From NCBI GenBank assembly GCA_964371615.1, contig CAYJMS010000003.1, forward strand, positions 372,001 through 436,000: DNA of 64,000 nucleotides. The letters run 5' to 3'. Numbering within the stretch: the first letter of the stretch is position 1; each line of letters starts with the position of its first letter. Source of the DNA: SpSt-333 sp964371615. GTDB taxonomy: Bacteria; Bacteroidota; Ignavibacteria; UBA10030; UBA8401. Both the position numbers and the translations under genes were made by a program. The notes under the pieces were generated by a model. It was given only the letters and a program-made list of their open reading frames with translations, searched no databases and was not told the origin of the DNA. Positions 8,545-17,440 of the stretch are shown piece by piece.

Positions 8545-9021
8545 GTGATCGATGAAATAACAATTATTGACGCAACCGTCCCGGAACGGATTCCGACGGT
8601 GCGGAATCTCTTTGTTGAATATCAGCGATGGCTGAATTATTCTCTCTGCTTTCAGGGATTCGATAAAGAACTCGCCGAACTGCCGGGAAAGTATGCTCCG
8701 CCCAAAGGACGCATCTATATCGCCACCGTTGCCGAAAACATTGCGGGATGCATTGCAGTGCGTCCGATGGATGAGGAGGGGATCTGCGAGATGAAACGGC
8801 TGTTTGTGCGCGAAGAATTCCGCGGATTGGGAATCGGAAGATTGTTAGCGGAGCGGATCATTGCCGATGCGCGGAAGATTGGATATCGCACAATGCGATT
8901 GGATACGTTGCAACGGATGGAAACAGCACGAGCACTATATACAACACTCGGTTTTAATGTCATTCCCGCCTATTACGACAATCCGATGGACGAAGTCGTA
9001 TATATGGAATTGAAGTGGTAA
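8545..9021 (+). CDS. GNAT family N-acetyltransferase
   Basis: A 158-residue single-domain acetyltransferase. The acetyl-CoA-binding motif A is clear: MKRLFVREEFRGLGIGRLL (about 80-98) with the R-G-L-G-I-G turn, followed by an ARALYTTLGF motif B. The sequence resembles small GNATs that act on free metabolites or antibiotics, but the acceptor cannot be predicted. Translation is read from GTG 8545; no in-frame ATG is available nearby. It follows a terminator and so has its own transcript. Confidence 0.85.
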   Translation: MIDEITIIDATVPERIPTVRNLFVEYQRWLNYSLCFQGFDKELAELPGKYAPPKGRIYIATVAENIAGCIAVRPMDEEGICEMKRLFVREEFRGLGIGRLLAERIIADARKIGYRTMRLDTLQRMETARALYTTLGFNVIPAYYDNPMDEVVYMELKW

Positions 9022-9033
9022 TGCGCCTTCCCT

Positions 9034-9053
9034 AAGAATTTTTATAAATTCTT
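9034..9053 (+). terminator. Weak AT-rich hairpin after GNAT gene
   Basis: AAGAATTT (9034-9041), loop TTAT, AAATTCTT (9046-9053). The stem is entirely AT-rich apart from one pair, so it is at best a weak terminator. The rest of the spacer to 9268 is AT-rich and shows no gene. Confidence 0.4.
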
Positions 9054-9268
9054 TATACTTTCCATCCCAATTTTTATCCCTCCGATATTTTTAATCAAGT
9101 CATTTTTCGAGAGATTTCTTTGGATATCGGTCTAGAATCAGCATGTTTTACCGATTAATATATTGTCACGCTCAACAACATCCCTATTTCGAATTGCGTG
9201 TTCAACTGATTTAACACCAGGCTGTTTTCCATTTTATTTTCAGATGTTGACAAATTATTTTTAGTACT

Positions 9269-10603
9269 GTGAACAGAATAACCACCCCGATACAGAATCT
9301 TTTATTCGGATTTATTGCGCTCATTACTGTAGGAACAGCATTGCTTCTGATGCCAATTTCTGCAGCAGAGGATCGGCACATATCATTTATTGACGCATTG
9401 TTTACCACAACGTCTGCAATAAGCACGACGGGTTTGGCCACGATTGACACGGGGACATCGTATTCCGTTTTCGGACAGGTCGTCATTCTCCTGCTTATTC
9501 AGATTGGGGGACTCGGATACATGATATTCATTACCCTGGCGGCGCTTGGCGTCGGAGCGGGATTCACCATCAGCGGCAGACTGTTGTTGACGGAATCCAT
9601 TGCCAGGCCGACTAACATGCAAATAAAAAAATTTATCAAAGCGGTAATTTTCTTCACGGTTTTTTTTGAAGCGTTCGGCGCCGCCGTGTTATTCTTTGTC
9701 TTCGCTCAAACAATGACTTTTAGTAACGCCGTTTATTCCTCCGTGTTTCATTCAATCTCGGCATTCTGCACTGCCGGATTTTCTTTGTATGCGGATAGTT
9801 TTACGGTTTATGCGGGGAATTATACGGTAAACGCCATTCTTGCAATAATCACGTTGGCCGGGGGAATCGGATTTTTTGTTTTGTATGATGTTGCAAATAT
9901 TATTCGACGCGTATTCCGGCAGCAATTTCCTCTCAATCTTTCGGATCATACAAAATTGGTTCTTGTCGTTTCGGCGGGAGTGATGGTCGGCGGAAGCATT
10001 GCACTGTTCATTGTTGAAGGACCGGCGCACCAGTCTGCCACTTTGAGCGAGAGATTTCTGACGGCAACATTTCAAGCGTTGTCGGCATCAACGACCACCG
10101 GTTTTAATACTGTCGATATCGGCTCAATGCATTCATTAAGTCTAGTCTATATTGTATTATTGATGTTTATCGGCGCTTCTCCCGGCAGCACCGGCGGTGG
10201 AATAAAAACGACGTCGTTTGGCATCATTCTGTTATTCATTCGCAGTGTATTGACCAACCGCGAAGAGGTGAATGCGTTTCACAGAACAATCGCCGCGCCG
10301 GTTGTAAAGAAAGCGTTGGGGATTGGATTGCTCGGAACACTGTATCTTGCCCTTCTCGTGCTGGTGTTGTCAACGACAGAATTGTTTTCACTTCGCCACA
10401 TTGTGTTCGAGGCGGTTTCTGCGTTTGGAACCGTGGGGCTTTCCACGGGAATAACGCCCCAGCTCAGCCTGACAGGAAAAATATTCATCATAGTGACTAT
10501 GTTTATCGGCCGTGTCGGTCCGCTTGCCATCGGCTACTCGTTGGTCGGCAGATTCGAACCGAAAAAATATACATACCCGACCGGAAATGTGATCGTCGGT
10601 TAA
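9269..10603 (+). CDS. TrkH/KtrB-type potassium uptake channel subunit
   Basis: A 444-residue membrane protein of the superfamily of K+ transporters (TrkH/KtrB/HKT). Four M1-P-M2 repeats are visible, each with a selectivity-filter loop and its key glycine: STTGL near residue 50, CTAGF near 168, TTTGF near 277 and GTVGL near 389. Length and compactness match KtrB better than TrkH. It should import K+ with a cytoplasmic RCK ring made by the next gene, 13 bases downstream. The start is a GTG at 9269, directly before MNRITTPIQN. Interestingly a Kdp-type two-component system follows the pair. Confidence 0.93.
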   Translation: MNRITTPIQNLLFGFIALITVGTALLLMPISAAEDRHISFIDALFTTTSAISTTGLATIDTGTSYSVFGQVVILLLIQIGGLGYMIFITLAALGVGAGFTISGRLLLTESIARPTNMQIKKFIKAVIFFTVFFEAFGAAVLFFVFAQTMTFSNAVYSSVFHSISAFCTAGFSLYADSFTVYAGNYTVNAILAIITLAGGIGFFVLYDVANIIRRVFRQQFPLNLSDHTKLVLVVSAGVMVGGSIALFIVEGPAHQSATLSERFLTATFQALSASTTTGFNTVDIGSMHSLSLVYIVLLMFIGASPGSTGGGIKTTSFGIILLFIRSVLTNREEVNAFHRTIAAPVVKKALGIGLLGTLYLALLVLVLSTTELFSLRHIVFEAVSAFGTVGLSTGITPQLSLTGKIFIIVTMFIGRVGPLAIGYSLVGRFEPKKYTYPTGNVIVG

Positions 10604-10616
10604 CAAGGAGATACCC

Positions 10617-11276
10617 GTGAAACAATTTATCGTCATCGGTCTTGGAACATTCGGTTTTAATCTTGCCGTAGAACTGACAAAGCAGCATCATCAGGTTCTT
10701 GCCATGGATCTGGATAAAGAAATTGTCGACGACATTAAAGATATGGTGACCGATGCTGTCGTTGCCGATGCGATGGACATGAACATTCTCTCGGAATTTG
10801 TTACAAAAAATTTTGACACTGCCATTCTCGGGTTGGGCGAACGCTACATGGAAGCAACCGTTCTGGCAATTGTTCATCTCCGGAAGCTCGGCATAAAAAA
10901 TATTATCGTAAAATCGATGAATGAATTGCGGGGGGAAGTGTATTCGTCCATCGGCGCAACGGAAATTATTTATCCGGAAAAAGAGAGTGCACTGCGATTG
11001 GCGCGCCGGCTTACCATTCCGGCGCTTATTGATCAAATACCGCTTGCTCCCGAATACAGCCTGGTGGAGATCGCCCTTCCGGATACATTCGTTGGAAAAT
11101 CCCTCCGCAAGCTGCAATTGCGGGAAAAATACGGTGTTACTGTTATCGCCGTTAAAGATGTGTTACGGGATACCATGCTGCTGAATCCCGAACCCGATCA
11201 TATTCTTCCGGCAGACAGCGCGCTTCTTGTCATCGGACAGCATAATGATATCAATAAACTAAAACGATTTGAGTAA
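10617..11276 (+). CDS. KtrA/TrkA-type RCK potassium channel regulator
   Basis: A 219-residue cytoplasmic gating subunit. The N-terminal RCK (TrkA-N) domain has the Rossmann signature GLGTFG (8-13) and an acidic end of the second strand (MDLDKE), so it probably binds NAD(H) or ATP/ADP. A TrkA-C domain spans about 135-219. Its size equals KtrA (one RCK unit) rather than TrkA (two). It starts with GTG 10617, preceded by an AAGGAG ribosome site, and is co-transcribed with the channel gene 13 bases upstream. Confidence 0.93.
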   Translation: MKQFIVIGLGTFGFNLAVELTKQHHQVLAMDLDKEIVDDIKDMVTDAVVADAMDMNILSEFVTKNFDTAILGLGERYMEATVLAIVHLRKLGIKNIIVKSMNELRGEVYSSIGATEIIYPEKESALRLARRLTIPALIDQIPLAPEYSLVEIALPDTFVGKSLRKLQLREKYGVTVIAVKDVLRDTMLLNPEPDHILPADSALLVIGQHNDINKLKRFE

Positions 11277-11459
11277 TAGATACACAACCACACCCTCTCC
11301 ATAACGGTAAAATCTTTATAATTATTTTATATTTTTGGATTCATTTCTTATAACCTCTGAATTTCCTTTTGCATCTCTCTTCGCCAAATTATTTCCGTGA
11401 AACAGACACAATTGTGCAGAGAAACAGATCAATATATACCGTTGAAATGAACGGTGTCT

Positions 11460-11672
11460 ATGAAACAATTATTGATAATCCTTTTTGCTCTTTTCATGAT
11501 TTTTTGTGCAAGACAATGCGATAACGAAAAAACCGAAACACTTGACAACCATTCATTGTTTTGCCCGACCGAAAGGCTCAATGGATATGTGCAACAAAGG
11601 GTCACTATCGGATCCATGTTAGACCGACATACGATATTAACACTGTGTCAACGAATGTATCTTGATGTATGA
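11460..11672 (+). CDS. Possible small lipoprotein overlapping the kinase start
   Basis: A 70-residue reading frame with a hydrophobic start (KQLLIILFALFMIF) ending in FCARQC, which could be a signal with a lipidated Cys, and a short polar remainder with three further Cys. I recognise no family. Its stop codon overlaps the ATG of the kinase gene in an ATGA arrangement at 11669-11672, which is typical of translational coupling and is the main reason to take it seriously. No strong ribosome site is visible. It may instead be a chance frame or a leader peptide. Confidence 0.4.
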   Translation: MKQLLIILFALFMIFCARQCDNEKTETLDNHSLFCPTERLNGYVQQRVTIGSMLDRHTILTLCQRMYLDV

Positions 11673-13144
11673 ATTGGTATATTATCCGCAGAATGAAATC
11701 CAATTTTTACCAGTCTGTTTTTTCTGCCGGGTTGATTGTTTCTGTTTCGGGCGTTTGTTATCTCCTTTCCGGCACCATCGGCTATCAAACAACGGCGTTA
11801 ATATTGCTGTTGACCATCGCATTTCTTTCGCTATTTGTTGAAATTCGCTCCATTCTTTTCTCGGCGCTGTTAAGTTCGCTTATTTGGAATTTCTTTTTCA
11901 TCCCGCCCCGATACACGTTTTCCATCGGCACCTTGCAAGACGAGCTGATGTTTGTTTCATACTTTATCATCGCCATCATTACCGGCATCCTTACGGTGCG
12001 CATCCGCAACCGCGAAGAACGGGCTACGGCGCTCTTTACGCTGACAAAGGAATTAGCCTCGGCAACAACACAACACGAAGTGGCGGAAGCGGCCGTTAAA
12101 AACATTGCACAGTATTTTACATCTGATGTTGCCATATTTCTCAGTCAGCCGGACGGCGATATGTTCACCGAAGCGCACCCGAACAGCATGTACAGCGTTG
12201 ACGAAAAAGAATTCGGCGCGGCGGCATGGGTCTATTGGAACGAAAAGAAAGCGGGAAAATTCACCGGTATGCATCCATCGGTTTCAGCAACATATTTTCC
12301 AATTACAGGCCCACGGTACCCGCTGGGAGTTATCGGAATAAAAGAAAAAAGAGGCACGCAATTTACCGTCGATCAAGAATCACTGTTGCAAATATTTATT
12401 GCACAAATCTCGTCGACATTGGAACGAGAGCAATTGAATGAAATCACCAAACGTACTGTGGTCTATGCCGAATCCGAAAAACTCTACCGCACCCTGTTCA
12501 ATTCCATTTCCCACGAACTCCGCACGCCAATTGCTGCCATCATCAGCGCATCAGAAACTTTGTCGCAGAAATTTCAGGCGGAATTTATCGTTGAAATTCA
12601 GACGGCGGGCGAGCGGTTGAATCGCCTCGTGGAGAATCTGCTCGATATGACGAGGTTGGAATCGGGACAACTGGCGCCGAAGATCGACTGGTGCGATGTG
12701 AACGACCTCTTTCGCTCATCGTTGCAAAAATTGGGAAAAGATTTTTCCTCCCGCCGGGTGTCGATCGCCATTCCGGAAGGGATGCCGCTCGTCAAACTCG
12801 ATTTTGGATTGATGGAACAGGTGTTCACCAATTTACTGTTCAATGCCGCGTTATATACTCCCCCGGAAAGCGTCATCATGCTATCGGCAAAAATAGAGAA
12901 TAAGAATTGTATATTTACGGTATCGGACAACGGACCGGGTTTCCCTGCTGAGACATTGAAACATCTTTTTGAAAAATTTTACAGGGTTCCGGGATCACGC
13001 ACGGGCGGAACAGGATTGGGCCTTTCTATCGCAAAGGGTTTTGTCGAAGCGCATAAAGGGACGATCACGGCAACAAACAGATCGTCGGGCGGTGCGGAGT
13101 TTGTCATTTCAATTCCGGTAGAAACTCATTTATCGAATATATAG
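11669..13144 (+). CDS. KdpD-like sensor histidine kinase lacking KdpD N-terminal domains
   Basis: A 491-residue membrane histidine kinase matching only the C-terminal half of KdpD. It starts with a DUF4118-type four-helix membrane block (about 15-112, including the FFFIPPRYTFSIG loop typical of KdpD), then a GAF-like domain (130-255), HisKA with His282 in SISHELRTP, and a HATPase with NLLFNAALYT, DNGPGF and GGTGLGLSIAKG boxes. The roughly 350-residue osmosensing (KdpD and Usp-like) region of classical KdpD is absent. It lies between KtrAB-like genes and a KdpE-like regulator whose start is four bases downstream, so it probably senses K+ or turgor and may control the neighbouring transporter. 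ATG 11693 is an alternative start. Confidence 0.88.
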   Translation: MNWYIIRRMKSNFYQSVFSAGLIVSVSGVCYLLSGTIGYQTTALILLLTIAFLSLFVEIRSILFSALLSSLIWNFFFIPPRYTFSIGTLQDELMFVSYFIIAIITGILTVRIRNREERATALFTLTKELASATTQHEVAEAAVKNIAQYFTSDVAIFLSQPDGDMFTEAHPNSMYSVDEKEFGAAAWVYWNEKKAGKFTGMHPSVSATYFPITGPRYPLGVIGIKEKRGTQFTVDQESLLQIFIAQISSTLEREQLNEITKRTVVYAESEKLYRTLFNSISHELRTPIAAIISASETLSQKFQAEFIVEIQTAGERLNRLVENLLDMTRLESGQLAPKIDWCDVNDLFRSSLQKLGKDFSSRRVSIAIPEGMPLVKLDFGLMEQVFTNLLFNAALYTPPESVIMLSAKIENKNCIFTVSDNGPGFPAETLKHLFEKFYRVPGSRTGGTGLGLSIAKGFVEAHKGTITATNRSSGGAEFVISIPVETHLSNI

Positions 13145-13148
13145 CACC

Positions 13149-13844
13149 ATGAACGCAGCGACATCAATTTTAATTATCGACGATGAAGCGCAAATGCGCC
13201 GGCTTCTTCGCACAACACTGGAGAACGACGGATACAAAGTAACACTGGCAGAAAACGGATCGGAGGCGATCCGGATGTCGGAATCGATCCGATTCGATCT
13301 CACCATTTTGGACCTTGGATTACCGGACATCGACGGTATCGAGGTTTTAAAAAAACTCCGAACTTGGATCCAATATCCGATCATTATACTGTCAGCCCGA
13401 ACCGACGAACAGGATATTATCGCCGCACTCGATGCCGGCGCAAACGATTACCTCACAAAACCGTTCCGCGGAGGCGAACTGATCGCCCGGATTCGCACTG
13501 CCCTCCGAATATTCAATTCTGCATCATTGAAACAAGCAACATTCTCTTTCGGCGGAATCATAGTTAATCTTGACAGGCATACCGTGACGAGAAACGACGA
13601 ACCGATAAAACTTACCCCTACCGAGTTTTCTCTTTTATCTTTATTCATTCGGAACGAAGGGAAAGTGTTGACGCATAATTACATCCTGCAGCAGGTATGG
13701 GGGCCAAAGTTCGAGGGCGAATCGCAATATACCCGAGTCTATGTCGGTCAACTTCGGAAAAAATTGGAGAACGATCCGAATAACCCGAAATATTTTATTA
13801 CAGAATCCGGGATCGGTTATCGTCTTTCGATCGACGAGAGATAA
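13149..13844 (+). CDS. KdpE-like OmpR-family response regulator
   Basis: A 231-residue regulator with a receiver domain (acidic DD at 11-12, phospho-acceptor Asp55 in TILDLGLPD, Lys104 in YLTKPF) and an OmpR/PhoB winged helix (about 130-228, with LTPTEFSLL and TRVYVGQLRKKL). Length and the RTWIQYPIIILSAR stretch match KdpE. It partners the upstream kinase. No kdpFABC operon is visible here, so its targets may include the KtrAB-like genes upstream. Confidence 0.9.
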   Translation: MNAATSILIIDDEAQMRRLLRTTLENDGYKVTLAENGSEAIRMSESIRFDLTILDLGLPDIDGIEVLKKLRTWIQYPIIILSARTDEQDIIAALDAGANDYLTKPFRGGELIARIRTALRIFNSASLKQATFSFGGIIVNLDRHTVTRNDEPIKLTPTEFSLLSLFIRNEGKVLTHNYILQQVWGPKFEGESQYTRVYVGQLRKKLENDPNNPKYFITESGIGYRLSIDER

Positions 13845-13851
13845 TATTTTC

Positions 13852-13882
13852 TTGCACAATAATTCATACCGTCGTAAATTAC
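13852..13882 (+). promoter_or_regulatory. FCB-type promoter of YdjM-like gene
   Basis: TTG (13852-13854), 20 bases, TAAATTAC (13875-13882), about 90 bases before the ATG. Confidence 0.4.
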
Positions 13883-13973
13883 TATCACCCCCTGATTTTT
13901 CTTCAAAAATTTAAAATATTGATTCAAACGGCACAATAACTCTTGAAGTCTTGCGCGTAAGGAAGGAACTCTT

Positions 13974-14639
13974 ATGTTTATCGGACATTTTGCTGTTGCC
14001 CTTGCTGCCAAAAAAGCGGCACCAAAAGCATCTCTCGGCACACTGATTGCTGCCGCTCAATTGGTCGATCTGTTGTGGCCTGTTTTCCTGTTGATCGGAC
14101 TGGAAAATGTCAGAATCGATCCCGGCAATACGGCGGTTACACCGCTCGATTTTTACGACTATCCCTTCACGCACAGTCTGCTCGGTGCAATCGGGTGGTC
14201 GGTGCTCTTCGGTGTTGCATACTATTTCCGCCGGAAATTGTCGCGTGAAGCGATCGTGATCGCGCTCGTCGTGTTCAGCCACTGGCTGCTCGATCTGCTG
14301 ACCCATCGCCCTGACCTGCCGTTGATGGGGAACGAATCGATGAAATTCGGACTCGGGCTCTGGAGCAGTGTTGCCGGTACGATTGTGGTAGAGTTCAGTC
14401 TGTTTGCCGCCGGCGCGTATCTGTATTGTACGTCGACGGCCGCAAAGAACAAAACGGGAACTTATGCCTTCGTTGCATTGCTGGCATTTCTTTCGGTCAT
14501 GCATGTCGGAAACCTCTTCGGACCCCCGCCGCCGAGCGTTGAGATGATTGCCGTTGCGGGAAATGCCATGTGGCTCTTTGTGGTATGGGGATGGTGGATA
14601 GACAGAAACAGGTCAACGCGTATTCAGAGCAATGGATAA
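13974..14639 (+). CDS. YdjM-like membrane protein, putative metal-dependent hydrolase
   Basis: A 221-residue protein with about five hydrophobic segments. Conserved-looking polar residues sit in the membrane parts in the pattern of the YdjM (LexA-binding membrane hydrolase) family: His5 near the N-terminus, Asp32 in AAQLVDLLWP, His67 in FTHSLLG, and His103/Asp107/His111 in SHWLLDLLTH. These could bind a metal, but no activity can be stated. A GGAAGGA ribosome site precedes the ATG. The gene overlaps no neighbour once the downstream serine hydrolase start is placed at 14755. Confidence 0.65.
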   Translation: MFIGHFAVALAAKKAAPKASLGTLIAAAQLVDLLWPVFLLIGLENVRIDPGNTAVTPLDFYDYPFTHSLLGAIGWSVLFGVAYYFRRKLSREAIVIALVVFSHWLLDLLTHRPDLPLMGNESMKFGLGLWSSVAGTIVVEFSLFAAGAYLYCTSTAAKNKTGTYAFVALLAFLSVMHVGNLFGPPPPSVEMIAVAGNAMWLFVVWGWWIDRNRSTRIQSNG

Positions 14640-14754
14640 ATCAACCCTGGAGATGCCGCTCGATGCTTGGCATGCTCATTATGCAATCAACCTGCTTTCG
14701 GAAAAATCTTTCTGCAGGTATTGTAGATGTCGTGGAAGTGGGGTTCGTAATCGC

Positions 14755-15915
14755 ATGAGCACATTATTCACCACTATAACGACAAGACAGATTCTCATCA
14801 TTCTCCTTTTTGCTGCAGGAACATTAACTGTTCCCGCTCAACCTCCGTTCGTCACAGCGGAATCGTTCGTGCGGGAATGCATTGACGACGGCGATACTCC
14901 CGGTCTCCAATATGTCGTCGTTTCAAAAGACTCCGTTCTCGTTCAATTCTCTGAAGGATTCTCAGACCTTGCCGGCACCGTGCGAATGAACAAGCGCACC
15001 ACGATGATGATCTATTCCATGACCAAAACAATCACGGCGGCGGCAGTACTTCAACTCGTCGATCGTGGCATCGTTTCGCTCGATGTTCCGGTGAAACGAT
15101 ATATGGACGATTTTCCGTATGGCGACCGCATTACCGTACGGCATCTTCTGGCTCAGATGTCCGGCATACCCAATCCCATCCCGTTGTCGTGGGTCCATCT
15201 GGTGAGCGATCATGCATCGTTCGATGAGCAACTCGCTCTCCATTCCGTTGTGGAAGAGAATCCGGAATTACAGTTTGAACCGGGAACAAAATACGGATAC
15301 TCAAATATCTCCTATTGGTTTCTTGGGCACCTGATTGAATCCGTTACCGGGACAACCTATGAAGAATATGTCCGTCAGCATATTTTTCAGCGGTTGAATA
15401 TTCCGCGGGAGGAAATCGATTTTGTCATCCCTTTCCGCGAATATCATGCTAAAGGATATCTGCCGAAATGGTCGTTCATGAATCTTCTGAAATCATTCCT
15501 CGTCGACGAACAATATATCGGAGAATACGAAGATTCGTGGCTTCATATCAATGATCACTATCTCAACGGTTCTGCTTTCGGCGGAATAGTCGCCACCGCC
15601 GGCGCCGTAGGGATTTTCCTTCAGGATCAGTTGCGTGACAGCTCGGCGCTGTTTTCCTGTGCAATGAAGGAGCTATTTTTTCAGCAGCAGAAAAACAACG
15701 ACGGCGAAACAGTTGAAATGTCTCCCGGTTGGCATATCGGCGAAATTGACGGCCGATCGTTTTATTTCAAAGAAGGCGGCGGCGGCGGATTCCATGTTGA
15801 AATGCGATTGTATCGGGACAAGGGTATTGCTTCAGTCGTATTGGCAAACAATACGACTTTTGATGTTAAGGATTTCCTCGATACAGCAGATCGATATTTT
15901 TTCAATAACGAGTAA
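14755..15915 (+). CDS. Exported serine hydrolase of the class C beta-lactamase fold
   Basis: A 386-residue protein of the serine beta-lactamase-like superfamily (class C, D-Ala-D-Ala carboxypeptidase and esterase relatives). A signal peptide covers about 1-28 (ILIILLFAAGTLTVPAQ). The catalytic motifs are S88-M-T-K91 and Y182-S-N184; a glycine-rich KEGGGGGFH stretch near 345 takes the place of the third KTG/HxG motif. Substrate is unknown: peptidase, esterase or transferase activities all occur in this group. ATG 14755 is chosen because it opens on the signal peptide; an upstream start at 14632 would overlap the previous gene. Confidence 0.88.
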   Translation: MSTLFTTITTRQILIILLFAAGTLTVPAQPPFVTAESFVRECIDDGDTPGLQYVVVSKDSVLVQFSEGFSDLAGTVRMNKRTTMMIYSMTKTITAAAVLQLVDRGIVSLDVPVKRYMDDFPYGDRITVRHLLAQMSGIPNPIPLSWVHLVSDHASFDEQLALHSVVEENPELQFEPGTKYGYSNISYWFLGHLIESVTGTTYEEYVRQHIFQRLNIPREEIDFVIPFREYHAKGYLPKWSFMNLLKSFLVDEQYIGEYEDSWLHINDHYLNGSAFGGIVATAGAVGIFLQDQLRDSSALFSCAMKELFFQQQKNNDGETVEMSPGWHIGEIDGRSFYFKEGGGGGFHVEMRLYRDKGIASVVLANNTTFDVKDFLDTADRYFFNNE

Positions 15916-15948
15916 TTGTATTGCCTGTAAAAACCTTAGGAAAAAATC

Positions 15949-16137
15949 ATGAATAACACCATCTGCGTCGCTTGCGAACGGTCCCAGGAACAAATCCCCC
16001 TTATTTCGCTGCAATTTCAGAACACTACATTCTATATTTGTCCCCAGCATCTGCCGGTGTTAATTCATAATCCGCAAATGCTGGCCGGAAAACTACCAGG
16101 CGCCGAAGGGATGACGCCGGCAGAGCACAACGACTGA
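15949..16137 (+). CDS. Small CxxC/CxxH putative zinc-binding protein
   Basis: A 62-residue protein with Cys6-x2-Cys9 and Cys31-x2-His34, spaced like a treble-clef or zinc-ribbon knuckle, followed by a 25-residue polar tail. I know no named family for it. A TTAGG sequence lies nine bases before the ATG and the gene sits cleanly between two others in the same direction, which supports its being real. It precedes the Ada gene, but a shared function is not shown. Confidence 0.65.
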   Translation: MNNTICVACERSQEQIPLISLQFQNTTFYICPQHLPVLIHNPQMLAGKLPGAEGMTPAEHND

Positions 16138-16280
16138 AGGAAATAAAATTCCATCCGGAATGAAATACTTTTATACAAAAAAATTCCCCGTTCAATTTTC
16201 GGTGGAACAAATCCGATGCATCCCGTACAATTGCTCCGTAAATCAATGAGGTAAATATTCTTTTTTTACTGAGAACTTTT

Positions 16281-17321
16281 ATGACGCTTCCTTCAACTAC
16301 CGAAATGCAGCGCGCGTACATGCGCAAAGATACTTCGTATGACGGTATCTTCTTCCTTGCAGTCCGTACAACGGGAATCTTTTGCCGTCCTTCCTGTTCG
16401 GCACGGAAACCATTGCCAAAAAACGTCGAGTTTTTCCCTTCAACAAAAGAGGCGGTCTTCGCCGGTTATCGTCCCTGTAAAGTTTGCAAACCGATGGAAG
16501 CGGTTGGCACTCCGCCGGAATGGGCGGGTTCGCTGTTGTCGATGATCGAAACGGATCCCGCGAAACGGTATTCCGATTCGTTCCTGCGCAGCAAGGGATT
16601 CGAACCTTCGAGAGCACGAAGATTTTTCCTCAAAAATTACGGCATGACATTCCAGGCCTATTGCCGTGGACGCCGGTTGGGACGTTCGTTCGAACAAATA
16701 CGGAACGGCGTTGACCTGGACGATGTCGCGCTCGGTTATGGTTACAATTCACACAGTGGATTTCGTGATGCGTTTAAGAAAACATTCGGCGCCGCACCGG
16801 GGCAAAGCAGGAACGGAGAATCGATTGTTACATCGTGGATCGAAAGTCCGTTCGGTCCATTGGTGGCCGCCGCGACATCTGAAGGAATTTGTCTGCTCGA
16901 ATTCACCGACAGAAGAATGCTCGACAATCAGTTTAAACGCCTGCGTCGGTATTTCAAATGCGCGATCGTGCCGGGGGAGAACAAACATATTGCACAGTTG
17001 AAAAAGGAATTGAAAGAATATTTCGATGGGAACCGGAAAGTATTTTCCGTAAAACCGATTTTTCCGGGAACCCCGTTCGAAGAGAAAGTGTGGAACGCAT
17101 TGTTGAAGATCCCCGCCGGGACAACCGCGTCGTATGAAGATGTCGCGCGCATGATCGGCAAATCAAAATCATCGCGTGCTGTTGGCAGAGCGAACGGTAT
17201 GAACCGGATCGGCATCGTTATTCCATGCCATCGCGTTATCAACAAAAACGGCGACCTCGGCGGATACGGCGGCGGTGTGTGGAGAAAGAAGATATTGTTG
17301 GAATTGGAGAATAGAAAATGA
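16281..17321 (+). CDS. ada: Ada-type methylphosphotriester sensor fused to O6-methylguanine-DNA methyltransferase
   Basis: A 346-residue three-part protein. The N-terminal Ada zinc domain has its four cysteines (Cys35, Cys39, Cys66, Cys69) in GIFCRPSC and PCKVC; one of them accepts a methyl group from DNA phosphotriesters and turns the protein into an activator. An AraC-type helix-turn-helix (about 85-178) follows, and the C-terminal MGMT domain (185-346) carries the suicidal IPCHRV centre with Cys316 that repairs O6-methylguanine. All key residues are present and the length is that of E. coli Ada. It therefore both repairs alkylated DNA and probably regulates an adaptive response; no alkA or alkB is adjacent. 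Confidence 0.95.
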   Translation: MTLPSTTEMQRAYMRKDTSYDGIFFLAVRTTGIFCRPSCSARKPLPKNVEFFPSTKEAVFAGYRPCKVCKPMEAVGTPPEWAGSLLSMIETDPAKRYSDSFLRSKGFEPSRARRFFLKNYGMTFQAYCRGRRLGRSFEQIRNGVDLDDVALGYGYNSHSGFRDAFKKTFGAAPGQSRNGESIVTSWIESPFGPLVAAATSEGICLLEFTDRRMLDNQFKRLRRYFKCAIVPGENKHIAQLKKELKEYFDGNRKVFSVKPIFPGTPFEEKVWNALLKIPAGTTASYEDVARMIGKSKSSRAVGRANGMNRIGIVIPCHRVINKNGDLGGYGGGVWRKKILLELENRK

Positions 17322-17368
17322 TGCCTCCCGCAATTTGCACACATCGTTGTGATCTGCACGATCCGCAA

Positions 17369-17399
17369 TTGCATTTCGCGACGCCTTCCGTTACATTTA
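17369..17399 (+). promoter_or_regulatory. FCB-type promoter of DUF4139 gene
   Basis: TTG (17369-17371), 20 bases, TACATTTA (17392-17399), ending 41 bases before the ATG. Confidence 0.5.
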
Positions 17400-17440
17400 C
17401 ACATATTCTTCATTAGTATTATCAATTCTTTGGAGCGACC

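Noticed and set aside
9022..9268. Cyclic-di-AMP (ydaO-type) riboswitch before the potassium channel gene
   Set aside because: The spacer is AT-rich and lacks the conserved G-rich core; only a weak AT hairpin is seen.
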